This document shows positions 1 through 10,385 of a stretch of DNA of 64,000 nt, in pieces. The position numbers and the translations under genes are program-made. Positions within the stretch are counted from its first letter, which is position 1, and each line of letters begins with the position of its first letter. The notes below the pieces were generated by a model. That model did not search any database and was not told the origin of the DNA. It was given only the letters and a program-made list of their open reading frames with translations. The stretch spans positions 64,368,692 through 64,432,691 of the forward strand of contig JAPTHN010000003.1 of the NCBI GenBank assembly GCA_026936325.1, read 5' to 3'. This stretch comes from Platynereis dumerilii. Lineage: Eukaryota > Annelida > Polychaeta > Phyllodocida > Nereididae.

Positions 1-1533
1 TGCTTGACTTTGAATAGATGTCTTGATTATGTCATAATGGATTATTTTGGGTAAAAACAACTCTTTTAATCTACAAAAATACTATACTAAGAAATGTATT
101 GATATTTTGGGCAATTTATAGAACTTAAAAGAATGACCACCAGGTGTCAGTCTCCATTGCCCTCAACTGGAAGCTGAGGTCAGGTCAAAAACTGGGTTGT
201 GCTTCCTCTCTACGGCCTCTAAAAATTCCGCAAAGGCTACAGAATATTTCATGAGAATATTGACTTTCTTCAAATACCAAAATGATGTATGTCTCTTAAA
301 TATTCCATGTCAATTCTTACTTCCAAAGTTTTTAATTCAATTTTTTTAATGCAACAAATGTAAACACGAGAACAAAATATTGAAAAACAGCAAGCTTATA
401 TATCTTAGAAACAGATTCCATCAAATTTCAAAAAGTTCTAAACTGTTTTCAATGCAAAAAAGCCCGTAAAGTGAGACAACTATGAACTGAGATTTTAGGT
501 GTCATTTTTTCTTCACTAGAAGCAAAATTGCGATCAGCTCCACCTAGCAGGTTTTGGCATCCCTATTTATAGTAGTCTTTTTTAAAGGGCCACAGTCATG
601 CACTTTTTTTTATTTGATCTATAAATGAAACCTTATTTTTCATACGCATTGACACAGTCACTCACGTATTAATGTCGCCAAAAGTCCAATAAAGCAAATA
701 TTCATTCTCGATCTTTGGCCTAAGAGATGGGACAATTAAAAGCGACCCCTTTTGAATAATTAGCAAGGTGCCACGTCAGGCTGGGCAAAAAGTAAACAAA
801 ATGGCAATTAATCAAATGCAAGAGATGGCAGCAGCTTACAGTCAATGACCACAGAGACCAAAAAACTCAGGTATGATTGCCATGATATGATTGCATGGCC
901 AGTGGTCACTCCTGACTGTGGGCTTGAGAGAAGGAGGGGGGTCCACCCAGCCCTACGTCATGCATATTGAATTGGCCAGCTGACTGGCAGTCCACTAAGA
1001 AGGCCAAAAACCACTTTTTCAGAGGTCCTTTGCAAAGTGTACACTTCGCAAAAATCTTTTTAAACTATCTTTGTGTGCTTATAAGACTCAATTTTAGCAG
1101 GGAAAGGTGTTTTTATTGAAAGTCGGGATTTGATGAGTGTGTGCCTTTAAGTTCAATTTTCTTACAGAGGAAATTAATGTAGATCAGTGTATACGCGTAT
1201 TTCGAAGTGGTCTCATGCAGAAGATTGTCCCATTATCGAGTGGTCTGGTACATCATTAATTACCTGGCCAAATCATAGAATTGTCTATCATTCTAATGCG
1301 GGATTTTAGTTTTCTTATCAAGCCAGTCTATCTCTCTCTCTCACCCTCTTTCTCGAGTTTCTGGTTTGCTCACCCAACTTTTTATTTGGAACAGTACTTT
1401 TAGATCTGTTAATTTTTTCATTTTGGTCAGGGCACCTATGTGTACTCAAATTTCATGACTGCTGGTTGATATTTCATCTTGCATCATACCAGATAACATA
1501 ATTCTCGCTTGAGAAATCTTTGGCGTCAAAACA
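1..1533. other. Unassigned AT-rich sequence
   Basis: No coding frame, RNA or repeat unit is recognisable here. Short stop-bounded frames occur at background length. The stretch at roughly 690-850 is denser than its surroundings in plausible transcription-factor words: TAATTAG at 757-763, the forkhead-type GTAAACA at 792-798, and CAATTAAT just after it. Such words are common by chance in AT-rich DNA, so this is only a weak hint of a regulatory element. Confidence 0.5.
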
Positions 1534-1590
1534 GGGGGCAACCGGAGTTGAACCGGTGACCTCTCGATCTGCAGTCAATACACTGCTTTT
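1534..1590 (-). pseudogene. tRNA-Cys(GCA) 3' fragment
   Basis: Read on the minus strand, this is the 3' two-thirds of a cysteine tRNA. It has an anticodon arm with loop CTGCAGA (anticodon GCA, plus-strand 1570-1572), and a variable region AGAGGTC. The T arm is perfect, with 5-bp stem ACCGG/CCGGT around loop TTCAACT, and the 3' acceptor strand is TGCCCCC. The B box GGTTCAACTCC is intact. The 5' half is missing: no GGGGG acceptor strand or D arm follows at higher coordinates, where the sequence is unrelated. The anticodon stem keeps about four of five pairs. It is therefore a tRNA relic or the head of a tRNA-derived SINE rather than a working tRNA gene. Confidence 0.7.
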
Positions 1591-2865
1591 AAAGTGAAAA
1601 CTAAGTGAAATATCAGCCTGGCGACACAACATATGGCCAAATTAGCAGCTGGGTCAATAGTGTTGATAGAGACACACAGTGCTTCTCAAAAAGTACATAT
1701 TCATGATATTACTGGAATTTCCTGAGCTAATTATTACATGATTGAAACGGTTAATGGCAGAGTGTCAAAATATTTCTGAGGCGCATTAATTGCTTGAAAA
1801 TTTTGATTATTTTACTGATTATTTGTTACTGAAAGAAAATCAATTTCGATATGTTTCACTCAGGATGGTAGTAGATGTGATCTGACTACTCATCTCACTA
1901 AGACCTGTGAACATATGTGTATAATCCGGCTTACATGACTAGGCAGCTAAGCAGGATGGCAACTGAAGATTGGAATTAGTCAAATTGTTTTAAAAGGAGA
2001 TGTAAATTTTTTGAGTCTTTGACCAGAGAGTCTGCCCTTTAGAAGTTTTTAAGAGCTCTTGGTGGGGGGGGGGGGGGATGTATACATAAATGTATACACC
2101 AGGGGGCACTGAATTTAACTGGGATTATTGCTGGCTTGTACTGTGGCTCTGCCCCTTGGAAGTTCCATTGATCTTGAGGGAATAGATAATTGTACAGCTA
2201 TAATGTATCTTACATGTATCACATGTAGTGATAATTAAGTTAATTTCTTTGTGTCATTAACAATCTCTTGCTAGGCAAGTTTGTTTTAATTTTTGATGGA
2301 TTCAAATGGCTAGTACAAAAAAACGTCCTCGAAAGCCATGCTGGAAAAAGACAAGAAAAACAATCAAAAAAGTCATAAAAGAAATTGTAATTGTAAAAAA
2401 AATTGAAAAATATAAGAAGTCTTGTTTTCTGTTAACTCATCATTGTAAAATATGCTTCAGTCAGGGTGAGTGACTTTTGGAAAACTTTAATGGCTAATGT
2501 CTGGTATGGACCTACGTGTTGTAAATGGCAAAGAAAACAGAGCAAGAGCCAAAAGGCCCAACAGGGCAAAGCATTTATAAGAGAGAATGCAAAAGCTGCA
2601 ATGCTTATGCAGTAACACACACTGTCTGCAGTTTCAGAGCTTTTCAGGCTGCAACAGCATACTCCAGTGTCAGTTGTGTGCAATAATGCCCATGCAGTCC
2701 AGAAAGGGGACAAAAGCTTTCTGTAAGAGGCAAAAATGAACAAAAGCAAAAGGACAAAAAAGGACAAATCTGGTACAAGAGCCACACTGTATACAAGCTG
2801 CCTACACCTGTTCAGTGAGTCCCAGGTTGTTCCCCCCTCCCCCAAAGTTTTCTATAGCCATTGCA
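1591..2865. other. Unassigned sequence with a G14 run
   Basis: No supported gene. A run of 14 G residues lies at 2064-2077. A minus-strand open frame at 2432-2845 has no recognisable domain and an unbiased look, so I do not call it. Confidence 0.5.
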
Positions 2866-3101
2866 AGCATTCTCATGGCCGTATTAACCTATGGGCAAAC
2901 GGGGCAGTTTCCCCGGGCCCATGACCTCAGGGGGGCCCATGAAGAAGCTGAAAAGAGTTGCCACAGTAAAGAAAATGCGTCGGGTAACTGGCGCACGAAT
3001 GTACTTTTTAGAATTTAGAGCGTTTTTGGTGCGCAAGGGGGGCCCACTAGAAACAGTTTGCCCCGGGCCCAGAAATGCGCTAATACGGCCCTGAGCATTC
3101 T
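2866..3101. mobile_element. hAT-type MITE with 8-bp target duplication
   Basis: A 220-bp element (2874-3093) is bounded by an exact 8-bp direct duplication AGCATTCT at 2866-2873 and 3094-3101. Its ends are inverted copies: CATGGCCGTATTAA on the left against the complement CAGGGCCGTATTAG on the right. Inside each end is a GC-rich block (GGGCAAACGGGGC / CCCCGGGCCC). There is no coding capacity. An 8-bp duplication with CAG-type ends is the signature of hAT-superfamily non-autonomous elements. The duplication is identical on both sides, so insertion is not very ancient, although the two ends have diverged. Confidence 0.85.
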
Positions 3102-3866
3102 CAGCTGTGGGTGGAGAAGTGGAGAGCATTTGGTTATCTTGACCAAAATGCCATAATATTTGAAGCCATGTTTTTCCTTTAATTTAAAATCAGCACAATT
3201 TATGAATCAGATTGAATGCCAATATCATTGTCATGAATCATGGATGTACGATTTTAAAAAGTCGATGATTATAGTGTCCCATTATTTCACGAGGAAGAGA
3301 TATAACACTTTTCTAAAAGTAACATATAGTTGAATGAGAATATTTTAACAATAAGCTGTCAGTTGAATTTGAAATCAAACTTATTCTTGTGGATGTAGGT
3401 TTCTAGTGCTGCAGGCATGCAGAGACCACTGCCAAAAGGAGCTCACAGCCCACATTCACACAGGCAATTAATGTATTGGAGTCTTGTTAAAAATGTATCT
3501 TTAGTTCTTCTAAAAAGTATAAATTAACAGTTGTTCTGACTTCATGGTTGTATTGGGCATCAATCATCTATTGACCTGAATGCATTGCACACACAGCAAT
3601 CAGAACAACCAAACATAAGCTGACCTGCAAGCTGATTTTGCTTTAGTTTGTGACTTAGCAATGCTTAGGACATTCCTAATTGGCTTGTGAGCAAACTGCC
3701 AAGCATTGTTCAACTGATTCCACAAAATAATCCCATGACAAACAATGGGAGCACGAACATTGGGCACTGGGCAGGCAGGCAAGGAGAAAATGCTGAGGCA
3801 TTCATAGGCATTTGTCTGAATTTCATGATCCAATTCCATACTATTTCAAATGGCACTGATTGTCTC
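3102..3866. other. Unassigned sequence
   Basis: No gene, RNA or repeat unit recognised. Overlapping short frames on both strands are at chance length. Confidence 0.5.
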
Positions 3867-4146
3867 TAAGGGACGACCAGGTGATCTTTGGGGGGGGGGA
3901 AGGCTATGGACTTTTGGTGACAAAAAAGTTTGTTTCCCACTTGACATTGAAAAAAAAAAGTTTGTTCGGCATATGAAAAGAAAAGGTCTGTAGCTAGGGT
4001 ACCGTAATGTTAAAATTGTGATAAAAAAGTTTTGCTCATTCGCGTGCTAAACAAATTGTTCGTCAATGCTTCGCAAGCAAGAAAAAGTTTGTCCCGGGGT
4101 AAAATCCATAGCCCCCCCCCCCCAACTATCGTCTGGTTAGCCCCTA
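3867..4146 (+). mobile_element. MITE family 1, copy A
   Basis: A ~280-bp non-coding element. The left end TAAGGGACGACCAGGTGAT matches the complement of the right end, TTAGGGGCTAACCAGACGAT. Long G and C tracts lie just inside the ends. The interior has repeated 'aaaaagtttgtt' words. A second copy lies inverted at 7090-7379 and a broken third copy at 8747-9450, which establishes a local family. The target duplication is ambiguous (TA or TAA), and I do not assign a superfamily. Confidence 0.75.
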
Positions 4147-4180
4147 ATATGTACTTTGTCAACTGTCTGAATATTTAGCC

Positions 4181-4191
4181 TAGATAGATAA

Positions 4192-4277
<86 letters not shown>
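4181..4277. repeat. (GATA)n microsatellite
   Basis: About 24 tandem GATA units, nearly perfect, immediately downstream of MITE copy A. There is a single interruption (AATA) near the left edge. Confidence 0.97.
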
Positions 4278-5084
4278 TGATCCATTACATTTAGTGTATT
4301 TTAAGGTTGACTAACTTCAAAGGCAAAACAAATCAAAGCCACTTAAGCAAGTGAAAGAATGAAATACATGCAAAGCCATGCAAATGGGAGCCATGAGGCT
4401 AGAAGTAGAGAATTGTGGGAGGGGATCGCCGGATGTCCTGTTTTCATAAGGTCATTTGATGGAGCATGCAAATGCCCGAACTTCACAGAGTGGATAAAGG
4501 AGTTTCAGCACAATCATGCTTTGAAGCTTTACAGTCAAGCCAGTGGTCATTATATATGATCTTTGATATCCATCACCATGACCAATTTTGCTTGATTGGA
4601 ATTCCACATTGATTTTCACAAAATAAATAAATGCAAAAATCCAATAACAAAAACATCCTTTGGAATAACCTGCTAACTATAATCGTTCTTTCTTTTTTTT
4701 AAACTGATAACATGTGTCTGAAAAGTCTATAAATAAACTGATATAAGTAGACACATAATGCAAGTGATCATCAATTTGAAGCAGTGCTTTGTTGTGCAAA
4801 CATCTGAAACAGCCATTGAGTGATAACCCAAATATGCTGCTGTCAATTGCCTTTGTGTTGATTTGTTGACTGATAGATCTCCTTCAAGCATTTGATGCTG
4901 TCCACCAAGAATGTTGTTGATAATCCAGTGATAAACTAATGACAGGGAATTTATTGCACCTTGTTTAAACTGGCACTGGAAAGCATTGGCAATTCTCTTC
5001 TTTTTTTGTTCTTTTTTTTTTTTCGTTCTTGCTAAAGTGTGCATGCATTTCAGTGATTTCACTGAATTGTGATGATTCACATGG
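4278..5084. other. Unassigned sequence
   Basis: No supported gene. The open frames here are short and shadowed on several frames. A poly-T/poly-pyrimidine stretch lies around 4998-5030. Confidence 0.5.
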
Positions 5085-5250
5085 TAGGTATACTGGCGTA
5101 TTTAGAGGGGGGCATTGGGCCATGGCCCCCCACTGCCCCCAGGCCAAAAATGAACTTGTAAGAGATAGGAAAAGCCGCGGAGCGCCCCGTATTCTCCCCC
5201 ATGCAATGCCCCCCCCCCAGGCCATTTCTAGATACGCCCCTGCAGGTATA
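5085..5250 (+). mobile_element. hAT-type MITE, CAGTGGCGTA family, copy 1
   Basis: A 150-bp element (5093-5242) is flanked by TAGGTATA (5085-5092) and CAGGTATA (5243-5250), an 8-bp duplication with one mismatch. Its left end CTGGCGTATTTAG is a slightly eroded copy of CAGTGGCGTATTTAG. The right end, CTAGATACGCCCCTG, is its inverse. It shares length, orientation and internal sequence (for example GAGCGCCCCGTATTC) with copy 2 at 7519-7668. Non-coding. Confidence 0.88.
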
Positions 5251-6149
5251 GGATTAGGAACATTTTGGTATTCACTGTATTTACTTGAATGTACATTTAA
5301 AAGTTACATCTCCTCGGAGGATTGACAAAGTTGTTCCATACATCCAATGAGGCCTACCACATGCAGCACTGACCCTGGAAAGCTCCTGGAAGGTAGTCCG
5401 ACAAAATCTGACTCAAAACGAAGCTTGAGATACGACAGCATATTTCGGTCTACCTGGAAGGGAGAAACTGAATTATCTGAGTTTAAACCAGTATAGCAGT
5501 AGGCCTGCATGAATTATAAACAAGTACTTTCACGCCCTGTCTGGATTTGCATTCAATGTGGCACCTAGATATTCCAAGGTGGCACCAAAAATTGCAATTA
5601 CAGCATCAACATGACCACTCAACTTTAGCAAAATGTTGTTTATCACAAAATTGGTGGCACTCCACAGGAGGGGTGTGTCTCCTGAGAGCAGTGTATGGAT
5701 GATTACTTTTATATATCCATGCATATATGTACTAATATATCCATGCATACATGTACTATTAAATTGTACATTGTCAGTACATGCAGATAAATGCCTTTGT
5801 GTTCCAGATACATGCTTTATCTGCTTAATGCTTGATTAATTTACTCTAACACTGATTGTCACATGAGTGCTATGCATGATTTAAACCCCTTGTGGGGTGC
5901 ACCAATTGGATTGCCAGAACATGATATGCTTAAAATAGATGCAGGATCAAGTGTCACAGCCCAAACAGTCAGACAAAGTCAATGCAAACTCTTTGAAACA
6001 AATGCTCATTGGGTATCATTTGCTCATTTGCCTTTCACTTGGACTGGTTTGGAAATCAATTGAATTTCATCAGTTGGTAATTGTGTGTTCAGTAAAATTG
6101 CTTTTTTGTCAGTCTCTTTGTAATCACTGAAGTTAAATTTCACTGCATC
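5251..6149. other. Unassigned sequence with a short tandem duplication
   Basis: No gene recognised. At about 5709-5757 a ~26-bp word (ATATCCATGCATA.ATGTACTA) is repeated twice in tandem. Confidence 0.5.
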
Positions 6150-6303
6150 TTACTCAAGCAACACCTTGTAAGAAGTACCCCTGGCAGAAGTTATTTATTT
6201 CAAGACTGCCCAAAAAGAATTTATTTATTTCACCAAAACGTAAGAAAATATTTATTTAAATAAAACTTCAAGGTCCCCCGGCCGGGCCACCCCCCCCCCC
6301 CCA
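6150..6303 (+). repeat. MITE family 2, partial copy
   Basis: Shares extended similarity with 7780-7950 and, more weakly, with 18110-18290. The common block runs 'CAAGCAACACCTTGT', then 'TTTCAAGACTGCCCAAAA', then 'AAATAAAACT' and a poly-C tract near 6285-6302. The left terminus seen in the fuller copy (7682) is missing. No coding potential. Confidence 0.7.
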
Positions 6304-7089
6304 AATATCCGCTGACTGCTTTCTTGTATAAATAATTTGAAATGCTGGTTGTTAATCAGGCCATCTTGGTAATCTGTACACAATGATGCCTGTTGTGGCT
6401 CTGGCTTGTCATGCAGCTCATGTCCATTCCATCCTGATAGCATGGCTGGTGAGGGTGCCCCATTCAGCTCCATTCTGACCATGGCAGGTACTGAGGTACT
6501 GTATCAGGCCCTGACCCTGTAGTCGAGAATCTAGATGCAAAGGTCAGGCTGTGACTCCAGTGAGTGATGTCCTCCCATGGCCTTTGGCTACTTGCTACAC
6601 CCCAATAGATGGACAAGTGCCCTGGTTGCAACCATCACCTGTTGATCTCCTACATCCACCAGCTATCCAGTTTGTGTCAGGATGCCACCACATCCTGTCA
6701 GCATCCCTTGTGCATCCTGTAGCATCCACTCTCAGTTCCTTTGCACATCCGAGTTTCTCCATTGATGTTTGACCTCTGCTGTTGCATGCACAGGGCAATT
6801 GAGTGCTTTTGCATCACTTCATTCACTTACTGTACTAACAATAATTGTTGCTAAATTAATTGCACATCCTGATATCCCCTGTCAGTGGTTAGTGCACTTT
6901 GCATGCTAAAGAAAGGAAGTTTTGAGTTTAAGCATAGATGGATTGATGGTGTATCTGTGAGAAATGTTTTGATGAGTTGTGTAAATTCTATTGTCTCCCA
7001 GATTTCTCACTGTAAAACCAGCTCTGTCACTATTACAGCAATTTCCTGTGTACATTTTTGAAATGGCAGAAGACCACCGTTTTTGTGTT
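6304..7089. other. Unassigned sequence
   Basis: No supported gene. A CA/TG-rich stretch at 6550-6780 (repeated 'catcc') gives overlapping open frames on both strands, which look compositional rather than coding. Confidence 0.5.
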
Positions 7090-7379
7090 AAGGGCCGACC
7101 AGACGATAGTTGGCTATGGATTTTACCCCCGGGACGAACTTCCTTTTCGTTCGCGACGTGTCAATGAACAATTTTTTTCGCATGCGCTCTCATGCCAAAC
7201 TTTTTTATTGGAATTTTAACATTACGGTACCCTAGCTACAAGTGGAAACAAACTTCTTCTTTTTTATTCATGTGCTGAAGAAACTTTTTTTTTTTCAGTG
7301 TCAAGTGGGAAACAATCTTTTTTTTTTAACCAAAAGTCAATAGCCCCCCCCCCCCAAAGATCATCTGGTCGGCCCCTTA
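7090..7379 (-). mobile_element. MITE family 1, copy B (inverted)
   Basis: Same family as 3867-4146 but in the opposite orientation. It starts AAGGGCCGACCAGACGATAG and ends with the complement of AAGGGGCCGACCAGATGATC. Internal landmarks (CATTACGGTACCCTAGCTAC, 'gtcaagtggga', poly-C block) match copy A read on the other strand. Better preserved ends than copy A; no coding capacity. Confidence 0.82.
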
Positions 7380-7510
7380 GAAAAAATTATTTTGGTTTTC
7401 AAAGCCATTGCCATTTATAAAGGTGACAAAGCTGGTTTTGCAGTGCATATAATTATTATGTGTGTGTATAAATATGTCAATTTATTTAGGTACAACAAAG
7501 TTTCTTATTC

Positions 7511-7676
7511 AATATTGACAGTGGCGTATTTAGGGGGTGGCCATGGTGCCATGGCCCCCCCCTCAGGCCAAAAATTAACATGGAAGAGATAGGAAATGCC
7601 GCTGAGCGCCCCGTATTCACCCCATGTAATGGCCCCCCCCCCTCAGGCCATTTCTAGATACGCCCCTGAATATTGA
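7511..7676 (+). mobile_element. hAT-type MITE, CAGTGGCGTA family, copy 2
   Basis: A 150-bp element (7519-7668) is flanked by a perfect 8-bp duplication AATATTGA (7511-7518 and 7669-7676). The ends are CAGTGGCGTATTTAG and CTAGATACGCCCCTG. It is the same length as copy 1 (5093-5242) and closely similar to it, so the two descend from one non-autonomous source. Ends and duplication size place it in hAT. Confidence 0.92.
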
Positions 7677-7681
7677 TGTAT

Positions 7682-7969
7682 TAGGGGGCGACCATAATAA
7701 TCGGGGGGGGGGAGCTTGGTGTTATCCTGCGGCTTGAAACTATATTTTTTCATGGTGACGGCGTCAGTAATTATTTATTTCAAGTGCGCGAAGTCCGAAT
7801 ATTCATTCCATGCAAAGTCAAGCAACACCTTGTTAAGAAATATCCCCTCCAGAAATTATTTCTTTCAAGACTGCCCAAAATGAAATTTATTTCATCTAAA
7901 CTTAGCAAGAAAAGAATTGTTGAAATAAAACTCCAAGCCCCCCCCCCCCGGATAATAAATTCTCCCCTT
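7682..7969 (+). mobile_element. MITE family 2, near-complete copy
   Basis: A ~288-bp non-coding element begins TAGGGGGCGACCATAATAAT and ends with the complement of TAAGGGGAGAATTTATTATC, giving imperfect inverted ends with poly-G/poly-C just inside. Its interior is shared with 6150-6303 and 18110-18290. It sits five bases after the target duplication of the neighbouring hAT MITE, so two insertions are packed back to back. Confidence 0.72.
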
Positions 7970-8746
7970 ATATCCTTTCACTGCTTCTGGAAGTACTGCA
8001 AATAACAGATTGCAATGTCACAAAATAAAATCTCCACAGCTGTCTCAAATATCATTTCTGCAATTAATTGCAAAAAGCACTGCTATTCTTTACACTTGTT
8101 TTCAACTGGTTTCCTGCTTGTGCTTGTCACTAAATATATTTGAATTCCAAAGTTCAAGATCTTGTAAAGCTGTCAGCCTTTTAAAGCATGATGTCTCCAT
8201 GATACATGCAGTCAACACAGTTGTTTGGCCTTGTACAAGCACTGTCTTAGAAATCATGGGGTGGGGGGGGGGGGGTCCAGAGAAGTGATTTGTCAAAAAT
8301 CATTCCACTTCCAAAGAGGATATTTGTAATTTTTCAATGATTGACAATATAGTATTGCTTTGACAACCCTTGTCCTAACTAAAGTTTAACAGCTGGATAT
8401 GTAAATATTTTTGCCAAAAAGCTGATATAAAACTTGGTATGTGAATATTAAAATTGGAGCATGCACAAAGTCAGTAGCACACAGCATCAACAAAAGCATC
8501 AGCATATACTCTAGAGGTGACACTAGCCCCAGTCTAGCACAGGCACGTATCTGCAGGCCAAGCTGCACACATGGGCCATGCCATGGCACTTGGCTACAGG
8601 CCTGCATTGTATATGAGCATCATTGGTTTCTCTGCAACAATAGGATATATCTCAAAATGTCCTCTCTGTCTGATGGCATGTATAGTTTTACTATGAGATA
8701 ATGGCAGTTTCATCGACGTTTCTTTATCAACCCACTGTCATACTTT
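7970..8746. other. Unassigned sequence with a G13 run
   Basis: No gene or known repeat. A G-rich run lies at about 8260-8275. Confidence 0.5.
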
Positions 8747-9450
8747 TGTGGGGGCTATGGATTTTTCTGTGTAAAAAAGTTTGTTTGCACAAGTTTGACG
8801 TGAAAAAAAAAAAAAATTCTACGTGAAAAGTTTTCATCTGTAGGCCTTACTACAGATTCCATAATGTTAAGATGAAAATGTTTTTTGCTCCTTCGCAAGC
8901 CAGAAAGGAGTTTCCAAAAAAGTTTGTCCCATGGATACAGTGCCGCCTGTAAGTAAGTGTAACGCATGATATTGTACCATTGCATCAATGCTAAACATCC
9001 TCAACCAAACTGCTTTTGGAAGCATGAATACTCATCCGACGAGAGGAAAACACATTGGGTCATAAAGGCGGATATGTGAGGCATTTGGGATAACAATGGC
9101 AGCCAATTTTCTCTGCTGTAGTCGGAGTTAGGTATGGGCCAAAGTCTTTGATTTATAAGTAAGTGAACCACCCTTCCCTATTAAATAACATTGGGCCTGT
9201 GTTTCACTCACTAATCAAAGACTTTGACCCAAACCAAAGTCCAACTACAGCAAAGAAAATTGGCTGCCATTGTTATCTCACATGCCTCACATATCGACCT
9301 TTATGACCCAATATATTTTCCTTTCATCGGATGAGAATTCATGCTTCCACAAGCGTTTTGCTGAGGATGTTTAGCATTGATGCAATGGCACCATTTCATG
9401 TGTTTCACTTACTTACAGGCGGCACTGTAAAAGCCCCCGACTATTACCTT
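8747..9450 (+). mobile_element. MITE family 1, copy C, split by a nested insertion
   Basis: The left part (8747-8937) and right part (9428-9450) align with copy A (GGGGGCTATGGA, then 'aaaaaagtttgttt', then 'gtttgtcccatgga' ... 'aaagcccccgactattacc'). They are separated by a 490-bp palindromic element flanked by TA. Rejoining the flanks gives the order seen in copy A. The outer left terminus is eroded. Confidence 0.7.
8936..9429. mobile_element. Foldback element CAGTGCC...GGCACTG (TA target)
   Basis: The 490-bp element (8938-9427) is flanked by TA on both sides and ends CAGTGCCGCCTGTAAGTAAG / its inverse. The two halves are inverted copies almost to the centre: the loop is only about 30 bp near 9176-9200, with matching blocks such as CATTGCATCAATGCTAAACA / its inverse. 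No coding capacity. The TA duplication suggests a Tc1/mariner-related non-autonomous element. It is inserted in MITE family 1 copy C and is therefore younger than it. Confidence 0.88.
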
Positions 9451-10183
9451 ATTTATTCAGATCATACAGAAACTTCCCAATAATATAGAATCTGGTGTTG
9501 CTGCATTAAATTGCATTGCATTTGATACCAGTACCGCTGAATTTCTTCATTAATTGCATGTGTCGTCTTTTCTTTACTTTTTGTAAAATCATAGAGGGTG
9601 AAAGCACAGTAAAGGCCTCAATTGCGTTTTGATCAGATAAAAGTAAATTTAGGGTTCTATAAACCAATTTCTGACATAAAGAAGAAACAGTGCAGTATTT
9701 AAGCTTGATGAACAAGTAAATGTGAGAAATTTAGGCATTTTTCATGAGCCTACAACTAAAACCATGCTCTGGGTAGACCTTTAAAGTGGGTGTAATTTGT
9801 CAATTTTAGCATGTAACCAGCGGCCCTTTTTCTGAAGCACCATCTATTGCAGCTATGCTGTAGCCTAATATTTAGTTCACATTCTGACGGTGACATTATC
9901 TGTATACTGTACCTCCCTGGCCTTCTGTTTGGACCATTGGCTGACTTTTCAGTATGATGATTATGGCAGCCATGACGTCCAAAGAAAAGGTCTGCTTGTA
10001 ACCATATTTTTGCAAATTTACAGTCAGGGGCTCAAAAGGCTGGCTGGGGGGTATTTTTATGTAATAATAAGCCGAATTTGGTCCTTTTGCCTGGATATGA
10101 TATTGGTTTAATGAATTTAAGCAAAAAATTTCCAATGGCCACTGATGATTGTGAGATACAAGAAGCTCTAATGGCTAAAATGG
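9451..10183. other. Unassigned sequence
   Basis: No supported gene, RNA or repeat. Frames on both strands at 9890-10135 overlap and show no recognisable domain. Confidence 0.5.
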
Positions 10184-10385
10184 ATGTCCGTCCATTACGT
10201 CCACAACTGATTTTTTGGTAATTTAAATGAATTAAAGACCAGCTAACATGTCAACTGAGATGGAAATGCATGTCTATCTCTCTCTACCTATGTATGCAAC
10301 TGAAAAAATAAAAAACACAATGAATTTAACTTATACACTGGACACCAGGCTAAAAAGTGTAAATGTCCGTCCATTACGTCCACAA
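10184..10385 (+). repeat. 23-bp direct repeat pair (TCCGTCCATTACGTCCACAA)
   Basis: An identical 23-bp word ending TCCGTCCATTACGTCCACAA occurs at 10184-10206 and 10363-10385, 179 bp apart and in the same orientation. The sequence between is unrelated. It may be part of a dispersed element whose borders I cannot see. Confidence 0.75.
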
